From NCBI GenBank assembly GCA_963732355.1, contig CAVSZD010000006.1:620001-684000 (forward strand): 64,000 bases of DNA, in the 5' to 3' direction. Position numbers and translations under genes: made by a program. This document shows positions 59,479 through 64,000 of the stretch, one piece after another (position 1 is the stretch's first letter; the number at the start of each line of letters is the position of its first letter). The stretch comes from JADKAV01 sp963732355. Its GTDB lineage: Bacteria; Actinomycetota; Actinomycetes; S36-B12; UBA10799. Below the pieces are notes generated by a model. The model saw nothing but the letters and a program-made list of their open reading frames with translations, made no database searches and was not told the origin of the DNA.

Positions 59479-60055
59479 GCTCCAGGTGGCTCAGGCCGTT
59501 GTAGGCGAGGTTCACAAGATGAGCCACGACATCGTCCTTGTCGGGTTTGCGCGCATCGAGCCACCACTGACCCGTCAAAGCCACCATCCCGACGAGCATC
59601 TGGGAGTACATCGGAGCCAGTTTCGCGTTGAACCCGCGGGCCTTGAACTGGCTGGCCAGCAGGTGCTCGACGTGGTCGGCGACTTCGACGATCAAGCTGG
59701 CGAAGCTACCGGTGGGCACAGGGGAGTCGCGAACCAGGATCCGGAACCCGTCGCTCTCGCCTTCGATGTAATCGAACAGGGCCATACCGGCTTGCTCGAG
59801 CAACAGCCGCGGGTTGTCGCCGGTGAACGAGTCCGTGATCTGCCGGACCAGCGTCTGCATCTCGCGGTCGACAATGACGGCGTACAGGCCCTCCTTGCCG
59901 CCGAAGTGCTCGTATACGACCGGCTTCGAGACCTCGGCCGCTGCGGCGATCTCCTCGACGGTCACTGCTTCGTACCCCCGGGCAGCGAACAAGGACTTGC
60001 CGACACCCAGCAACTGGTCGCGCCGTTGCTGGGCGGTCATCCGTACGCGGCTCAC
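59444..60055 (-). CDS. TetR-family regulator in the desaturase operon
   Basis: 203 residues from GTG at 60055, overlapping the desaturase stop (GTGA). TetR DNA-binding domain at ~8-52 (RRDQLLGVGKSLFAARGYEAV, split; EIAAAAEVSKPVVYEHFGGKEGLYA). The C-terminal ligand domain includes SQFKARGFNAKLAP. The final ~8 residues (PQLRGSGKG region) and the stop are encoded by the neighbouring repeat array. By analogy with other desaturase-linked TetR proteins it may sense acyl-CoA saturation and repress its own operon; candidate operators lie at the desaturase promoter. Confidence 0.87.
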   Translation of the reverse strand: MSRVRMTAQQRRDQLLGVGKSLFAARGYEAVTVEEIAAAAEVSKPVVYEHFGGKEGLYAVIVDREMQTLVRQITDSFTGDNPRLLLEQAGMALFDYIEGESDGFRILVRDSPVPTGSFASLIVEVADHVEHLLASQFKARGFNAKLAPMYSQMLVGMVALTGQWWLDARKPDKDDVVAHLVNLAYNGLSHLEHRPQLRGSGKG

Positions 60056-60990
60056 TGCCCCATTGTGGCGGGTCGGGTGAGCTTGGCCTGTATCCGCTCC
60101 GGTTTGGGCCACTTGACGTCGCGAACCCAGCCGCGGTTTTCAGCGAAGCGGATCAAGGCCGCCGACGGGTCGATCTGACGGGGTAGGACTCCGTGGCGCG
60201 CGGCCGTGGGTTCGGCGTGGTGGAAGTTGTGCCACGACTCCCCGAGACTCGGCACTGCCAGCCAAGCCACGTTGCGGGACTCGTCGCGGGTGACGAAAGG
60301 CTGCTTGCCCCAGATGTGGCACACCGAGTTGATACTCCAGGTCACGTGATGCACCAGCGCGATCCGGACCAAGCCAGCCCAGAAGAAGGCCGTGAGCGCA
60401 CCCTGCCAACTCCAGGTAATGAGCCCGCCCAGAACTGCTGGTGCGAGGAAGGTGGCCAGCGCCAGCCAGCCGAAGGCGCCGCTCAGTCGAGACGTGAGTG
60501 GGCGGTTGAGCATGTCCGGGGCCCAGCGGCGTGCGTCAATCGGCTCCTGGGCGACCAGCCAGCCGACGTGCGCCCACATGAAACCTTTGGTCACCGCCCA
60601 GGGCCCGGTGCCGTACTTCCACGGTGAGTGCGGGTCGTCGGCCTCGTCGGAGTTGGCGTGGTGCTTGCGATGCCCGGCCACCCAGGAGGAGATCGACCCT
60701 TCCAACGCCAAGGATCCTGCCACGCCGAGCACCGCCGCCACCCATGGTTTCGCCTTGAACGAGCCGTGGGTGAAGTAGCGGTGGTAGCCGACGGTGATAC
60801 CGGCGGCCGTGATCAGATAGAGCGCAACCGCCAGCAGGACGTCCAGCCAGGAGATCCATTGGTTCCACGCCACGGGGATTGCCGCCACAAGCGCAAGCAG
60901 CGGAACCACGATGATCGCCCCCACAGCGACTCGTGCGGAGAGGCTCGGCTCTGCTGACCGGGTGTACTGCTCAGCGGTGACGTTGGCCAT
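60052..60990 (-). CDS. Acyl-CoA / delta-9 fatty acid desaturase
   Basis: 312 residues, integral membrane. Three histidine boxes of the SCD-type family: HRYFTH, HRKHH and HNFHH, plus further ligands (WSINSVCHIWG, NVAWL...GESWHN), between paired hydrophobic segments. Inserts a cis double bond into saturated acyl-CoA, adjusting membrane fluidity. Close in layout to actinobacterial DesA3-type enzymes. A dedicated reductase is not adjacent. The leader has AGGGAG before the ATG. The TetR gene is downstream in the same operon. Confidence 0.93.
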   Translation of the reverse strand: MANVTAEQYTRSAEPSLSARVAVGAIIVVPLLALVAAIPVAWNQWISWLDVLLAVALYLITAAGITVGYHRYFTHGSFKAKPWVAAVLGVAGSLALEGSISSWVAGHRKHHANSDEADDPHSPWKYGTGPWAVTKGFMWAHVGWLVAQEPIDARRWAPDMLNRPLTSRLSGAFGWLALATFLAPAVLGGLITWSWQGALTAFFWAGLVRIALVHHVTWSINSVCHIWGKQPFVTRDESRNVAWLAVPSLGESWHNFHHAEPTAARHGVLPRQIDPSAALIRFAENRGWVRDVKWPKPERIQAKLTRPATMGQ

Positions 60991-61002
60991 GGTCCGACTC
61001 CC

Positions 61003-61052
61003 TACGGATGCGTAACTTTCCTAACCGTAACTTACGCTTGCGTAGGTGTCGA
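61003..61052 (-). promoter_or_regulatory. Desaturase-tetR promoter with two TACG-N4-CGTA operators
   Basis: On the minus strand: -35 TCGACA (61047-61052), 17-bp spacer, -10 TACGGT (61024-61029). TACGCAAGCGTA, a perfect palindrome, fills the spacer (61033-61044). A second, weaker TACG-N4-CGTA (61003-61014) lies 30 bp away, just after the expected transcription start. The layout suits repression by the operon's own TetR. Confidence 0.6.
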
Positions 61053-61065
61053 GGGATTCTGGCGG

Positions 61066-61764
61066 TCAGGCCTCCAGCGTCCCGCGCAGAACGGTCACAG
61101 TTGAATGGGTCGGATCGCCGTCGAGGGGTTCGTCGGAGATGTCCACAGCTGAGAAGGTTTCCAGATCAACACCGTCAGGAACCGGGAATGTCGCCTGCTG
61201 CTCACCAGGTCCGAGGCTGCCCAGGGCGATCAACCCGCTGTTCTCTGGATCCAGCAGCCACACCTCGTAGAAACCCTCCGGTCCAGCCAGCTGCGAGGCT
61301 TTCACAGTCACGGTGTAGCCGGCGTCGGTGCGGTTCAGAGTCGCGTCCGCCTGCCCTCCGCGGTCGGGGCCGTCGGGCATCGGTGTCAGCTGGGCCGAAG
61401 CGACGATCGACGTGGGGGTGTCCTGGCCGGTGCTGACGGCCACGACCGCTCCGCCGACGAGGATGCCCGCCGCCGAGGCCGCCACCAGACCTGTCCAGCG
61501 GGGTAGACCCTTGCGCTGGGTGGCGCGGCTCAGCGGTACGGGCTCGGTCGCTAGTTGTTCCTCGATGCGGTTCCACACCCGGGCCGGCGGTTCGGATAAC
61601 CGGTCGGGGCCTCCGGAGGCGCGACCCACGAGGACAACCTGGGAGAAGTCGGCCAATTCTGCTGCACACTGCTCGCAGACTTCGACGTGCGTCGCACAAT
61701 CGGACTCGACGGGCTCGCCGAGCGACATCAGAGCTAGTTCGTCTAGATCACAGTGCTGCTGCAT
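61066..61764 (-). CDS. rskA: Anti-sigma factor, RskA family
   Basis: 232 residues. N-terminal zinc-associated anti-sigma motif (THVEVCEQCAAEL: His-x3-Cys-x2-Cys), one membrane helix (~91-112, WTGLVAASAAGILVGGAVVAV), and an extracytoplasmic RskA domain (GFYEVWLLDPENSGLIALGSL, split in annotation; STVTVLRGTLEA at the end). It holds the sigma factor at the membrane until proteolysed by a site-1/site-2 cascade. It overlaps the sigma gene by 17 bp, so the two are made in a fixed ratio. Confidence 0.9.
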   Translation of the reverse strand: MQQHCDLDELALMSLGEPVESDCATHVEVCEQCAAELADFSQVVLVGRASGGPDRLSEPPARVWNRIEEQLATEPVPLSRATQRKGLPRWTGLVAASAAGILVGGAVVAVSTGQDTPTSIVASAQLTPMPDGPDRGGQADATLNRTDAGYTVTVKASQLAGPEGFYEVWLLDPENSGLIALGSLGPGEQQATFPVPDGVDLETFSAVDISDEPLDGDPTHSTVTVLRGTLEA

Positions 61765-62281
61765 GGGTCACCTCCAATCGAGTGCGCATTCTTTGCAAGG
61801 ACCGCCGGATGTGGCTTTTCACCGTTCCGAGCGGCATGTTCAGTTTTTCCGCGATCTGCTGGTGGGTCAGATCGTCGAAGAAAGCGAGCCGGATGATTTG
61901 CCGGGCCGGCTCACCGAGGTCATCGATCTCGTCAGCGACGGACACTTGGGCGGAGACATCCGGGCTGTGTTCGGCTGCTTCGGGGGCGTGGTCAAGGGAT
62001 ACTTCGTCCCGACGCTTGCGGTGGAAATCTGCGATCCGCCGCCGGGTGATGGCCAACAACCAGGCTGGCACATTCCCAGCGTCCGGATCGAAGTTCTCCC
62101 GGCTGCGCCACGCGGAGATGAAGACCGCTTGGGTGACATCCTCCGCATCGGCCGAAGATGGCACCGATCTCAACGCCACTGTGTACACCAGACGGGACCA
62201 CCGCTGGTAGGCCTCCGCCAGTGCGGACTCTTCCCCTGCGGCCAGCTGTCGCCCTACTTCGGCAACGTCCAGCTCAGTCAT
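61748..62281 (-). CDS. sigK: ECF sigma factor, SigK-like
   Basis: 177 residues from ATG at 62281. Region 2 (WSRLVYTVALRSVPSSADAEDVTQAVFISAW split: -10 recognition helix) and region 4 (LGEPARQIIRLAFFDDLTHQQIAEKLNMPLGTVKSHIRRSL split) are intact. The linker contains SLDHAPEAAEHSP. The gene order fasciclin, sigma, RskA mirrors the mycobacterial SigK/MPT70-MPT83 loci. It is inferred to transcribe the upstream fasciclin gene. A small GTGAGA/TCTCAC hairpin (62325-62338) lies in the 76-bp gap before it. Confidence 0.88.
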   Translation of the reverse strand: MTELDVAEVGRQLAAGEESALAEAYQRWSRLVYTVALRSVPSSADAEDVTQAVFISAWRSRENFDPDAGNVPAWLLAITRRRIADFHRKRRDEVSLDHAPEAAEHSPDVSAQVSVADEIDDLGEPARQIIRLAFFDDLTHQQIAEKLNMPLGTVKSHIRRSLQRMRTRLEVTHAAAL

Positions 62282-62357
62282 GGAAGCAGTCTCCCACACG
62301 GCGGAGGCCCCCTGAATTGGTGCAGTGAGAAGTCTCACGGCAGGAGCGTGGTGGATG

Positions 62358-62990
62358 CTATCCCAACAACCCGGCCTTGGGCACAAGCACGGCGTTGATC
62401 CCGTGGGCAATCTGCTTGTTGCCCTTGTTGATGCCGGCTTGGACGACTCGGGCGGTCGGGAAGTCCTTGTTCTGGTCGACCACCCGGATTTTGCCCTTCT
62501 TGACCTTGATCGTCAGCTTGCCTCCCTGCGCCGTCTTCAGCTTCGTGCCGTTGGCCTTGGCCGCCTGCTTGCTGGTGATGGTCTTGCCGGCCACCACGTG
62601 GTAGAGCAGGATGTTCTCGATCTGCTTGATGGAGAGAGTCGACGCGATTGCCTCGAAAGCGGCTTGCTCGGAGTTAACTTCCACGCCCAGGCCCTTCACG
62701 AGGTTGATGAACGCGCGGTCCTGGGGTGCGAACACCGTCAGACGCTGGTCACCTTGGGTGACGAGCGCCACCGGGCTCTTGTCATCGGCGGTGATGACGG
62801 CCAGGGCTGCCTGGGTCAGGATGTCGTAGTCCTTGCCGTTGCTGTCGAACTCGTCGTTGTCAGCCAGTAGCACGCTGGCCAGCGAGTCGTTGCCCGCTTT
62901 CGCGGTGGCGGGGGCCACGGCCAGACCAACGCCGAGAGCGGCGGTGGCCGCAACGGCGGTGCCAGCGGTGATCGTGCGTTTGATGTTCAT
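62358..62990 (-). CDS. Secreted fasciclin (FAS1) domain protein, MPT70/83-like
   Basis: 210 residues. Signal peptide (residues 1-~32, ...APATAKA) and one FAS1 domain with the H1/H2-type regions (LTVFAPQDRAFINLVKG; NILLYHVVAGKTITSKQA) and a C-terminal IAHGINAVLVPKAGLL. FAS1 domains mediate adhesion or binding at the cell surface. In mycobacteria the SigK regulon encodes the homologous antigens MPT70 and MPT83. The start is preceded by AGGAGG and by a SigK-like promoter ~35 bp further up. Confidence 0.9.
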   Translation of the reverse strand: MNIKRTITAGTAVAATAALGVGLAVAPATAKAGNDSLASVLLADNDEFDSNGKDYDILTQAALAVITADDKSPVALVTQGDQRLTVFAPQDRAFINLVKGLGVEVNSEQAAFEAIASTLSIKQIENILLYHVVAGKTITSKQAAKANGTKLKTAQGGKLTIKVKKGKIRVVDQNKDFPTARVVQAGINKGNKQIAHGINAVLVPKAGLLG

Positions 62991-63023
62991 TTGTTGCCTC
63001 CTGTTTGTGGGTTACATAGAGGA

Positions 63024-63051
63024 GTTCGCGCCGGAGGGGTGGTTTGGATGC
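63024..63051 (-). promoter_or_regulatory. Candidate SigK-type promoter of the fasciclin gene
   Basis: Minus strand GCATCC (63046-63051), 16-bp spacer, GCGAAC (63024-63029). It resembles the published mycobacterial SigK pattern CCATCC-N16/17-CCGAAT. Transcription would begin about 25 bases before the ATG, leaving room for the AGGAGG site. Confidence 0.5.
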
Positions 63052-63082
63052 AGCGTTTTTGAAACGTTATATTTCAGGTGTC

Positions 63083-63195
63083 CGGGGCTGGGCCCGTGTC
63101 AGGCGCCCGCCTCAACCGCACCGGCCGCTAACCAGGGCGCCCGGAGGTTCGTCCGGCCACGTCAGGTCCCGCCTCAACCGCAGCCGCCGCTCCGC
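63083..63195. repeat. Diverged ~49-bp repeat units left of palindromic element copy 3
   Basis: GTCAGG(C/T)(G/C)CCCGCCTCAACCGCA occurs twice within variable flanks. These are older, less regular versions of the units seen between copies 3 and 4. Confidence 0.7.
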
Positions 63196-63263
63196 GTTAG
63201 AGGTTGTGCTGTTGGTTAGAGAAACAACGCGTGGATTCGCTAACGAGGACCACAACCTCTAAC
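63196..63263. repeat. 68-bp nested palindromic element, copy 3
   Basis: Outer arms GTTAGAGGTTGTG / CACAACCTCTAAC perfect over 13 bp; inner stem GTTAGAGAA / TTCGCTAAC with one A-G mismatch. Identical to copy 4, 221 bp away. Confidence 0.93.
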
Positions 63264-63416
63264 CAACCGGGGCCGGGCCCACGTCAGGTCCCGCCTCAAC
63301 CGCAGCCGCCGCTAACCGGGGCCGGGCCCACGTCAGGTCCCGCCTCAACCGCAGCGGCCGCTAACCGGGGCCGGGCCCACGTCAGGCGCCCGCCTCAACC
63401 GAAGCGGCCGCTCCGC
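63264..63416. repeat. Minisatellite, 49-bp unit, 3 copies between palindromic copies 3 and 4
   Basis: AACCGGGGCCGGGCCCACG begins units at 63265, 63314 and 63363. Each continues with GTCAGG, CCCGCCTCAACCG and an AGC/GCC-rich end. The region 62991-63554 holds no gene other than promoter and repeats. Confidence 0.93.
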
Positions 63417-63484
63417 GTTAGAGGTTGTGCTGTTGGTTAGAGAAACAACGCGTGGATTCGCTAACGAGGACCACAACCTCTAAC
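63417..63484. repeat. 68-bp nested palindromic element, copy 4
   Basis: Same sequence as copy 3. Both are preceded by CCGCTCCGC and followed by CAACCGGGGCCGGGCCC, so element plus satellite was duplicated as a block. Confidence 0.93.
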
Positions 63485-63575
63485 CAACCGGGGCCGGGCC
63501 CGAGTCAGGTCCCGCCTCAGCCTGGACCGGCCGCTAACCGGGGCCGGGCCCACGTCAGGCGCCCGCCTCAGCCTG
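63485..63575. repeat. Minisatellite continuation (2 copies of the ~50-bp unit)
   Basis: Units at 63486 and 63536. The second runs into the epimerase gene: its GTCAGGCGCCCGCCTCA provides the gene's stop codon and last residues (EAGA). Confidence 0.85.
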
Positions 63576-64000
63576 AACCGTTGCCCCGAGGCCGGTGCGA
63601 AGGTCGCGGGCGTGCCAGCCCAGTTCCGCCTGCGCCTTGGCCGGGCTGCCCAAGTAGCTGGCCCGCGAGGCACGCAGCGACTCTGACCGGTAAGTCGCCG
63701 GCAGCGGCAGGAACCTCTCCAGGAAACCGGCCGACAATGCTGACGCACCCACCATCGCGTCCGGCATCACAATCGGGGCCGGACCGCCGGCGATCTCAGA
63801 GGTGATGCGCAAGACCTCGGCCATGGTCGTGCGCGGTCCAGCGAGCATGTAGCTCTCACCGGAGCGGCCCGATTCCATGGCCAGAACATGGCCGGTGGCG
63901 ATGTCGTCCACGTACGCCATGCAAATGCGCATGCCGGCGGGGACCAAGACCCGCTTGCGCCGCGCCGCCTGGCGGATCAACTCACCGATCTGGCTGGTGT
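63555..64000 (-). CDS. NAD-dependent epimerase/dehydratase (extended SDR), 5' part beyond window
   Basis: About 148 C-terminal residues are visible, running off the right edge. ICMAYVDDIATGHVLAMESGRSGESYMLAG is the typical substrate-domain region of extended SDRs such as nucleotide-sugar epimerases and dihydroflavonol reductase-like enzymes. The Rossmann fold and catalytic Tyr-Lys lie outside. The C-terminal region (SPAKAQAELGWHARDLRTGL) is also typical. The stop at 63555 lies within a minisatellite unit. The reaction cannot be specified. Confidence 0.82.
   Translation of the reverse strand, partial: TSQIGELIRQAARRKRVLVPAGMRICMAYVDDIATGHVLAMESGRSGESYMLAGPRTTMAEVLRITSEIAGGPAPIVMPDAMVGASALSAGFLERFLPLPATYRSESLRASRASYLGSPAKAQAELGWHARDLRTGLGATVQAEAGA

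Noticed and set aside
63196..63484. Integron attC sites / gene cassettes
   Set aside because: The element is palindromic with GTTAGAG/CTCTAAC ends, but these do not fit the RYYYAAC/GTTRRRY core consensus. The stretches between copies are satellites without genes, and no integrase is present.
1..64000. Prophage, plasmid or IS element
   Set aside because: No integrase, transposase, terminase or replication gene was seen; gene content is ordinary chromosomal.

Overview
The window is high-GC DNA from an actinobacterium (Actinomycetota). Evidence for this placement: a decaprenylphosphoryl-ribose-type UbiA prenyltransferase, a bacterial proteasome activator (Bpa), a maleylpyruvate-isomerase/mycothiol-family enzyme, a SigK/RskA/fasciclin locus, a c-di-AMP (ydaO) riboswitch on an NlpC/P60 gene, and at least a dozen starts that look leaderless (TANNNT 6-7 nt before ATG/GTG, no Shine-Dalgarno). 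I cannot name the genus.

Layout. 1-8.6 kb: a leftward exopolysaccharide operon (DUF4012 protein, three tandem GH39-like secreted hydrolases, a GT4 glycosyltransferase, a UbiA prenyltransferase, and a polyprenyl glycosylphosphotransferase cut by the window edge). 9-12.2 kb: a PadR regulator divergent from a CrtI-like flavoprotein, a ferredoxin reductase and a [2Fe-2S] ferredoxin. 12.2-17.7 kb: secreted and membrane proteins, tRNA-Leu(CAG), a subtilisin-like protease. 17.8-24 kb: DNA glycosylase, FAD dehydrogenase and GDPD, then LarC/LarB for the nickel-pincer cofactor, and PheA. 24-29 kb: a riboswitch-controlled NlpC/P60 protein, HAD phosphatase, SerS, Bpa and a K+ channel. 29-43 kb: a split acyl-CoA carboxylase / AtuA / acyl-CoA dehydrogenase / enoyl-CoA hydratase regulon, interrupted by phospholipid acyltransferases and a beta-propeller protein. 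43-54 kb: M20 peptidase, VKOR, small membrane proteins, then a giant pyruvate:ferredoxin oxidoreductase (1688 aa) overlapping a fused NfnB-NfnA protein. 54-64 kb: M36 metallopeptidase, nitrilase, mycothiol-family enzyme, desaturase plus TetR, RskA/SigK/fasciclin, and an epimerase fragment.

How genes work together. Four nearly identical promoter-operator modules (TTGACC, N17-18, TA(G/A)CGT, overlapped by an AACTTGAC-N6-GTCAAGTT palindrome) precede both carboxylase subunits, the AtuA gene (with its TetR) and the acyl-CoA dehydrogenase. They define one TetR regulon for branched acyl/terpenoid-CoA breakdown. The PFOR and Nfn proteins should pass electrons from a 2-oxoacid through ferredoxin to NAD(P)H. 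SigK probably drives the fasciclin gene from a CATCC/CGAA-type promoter.

Non-coding structure is the most unusual part. A 68-bp nested palindrome occurs four times, flanked by unrelated minisatellites. A second family (key word GGTTTCCAGCTTTGCC) forms arrays at four gene-end sites. Two further long inverted repeats lie at gene 3' ends. Several genes have their last codons written by these repeats. Separately, four genes in the first 17 kb carry a frame-disrupting insertion, apparently of one base.
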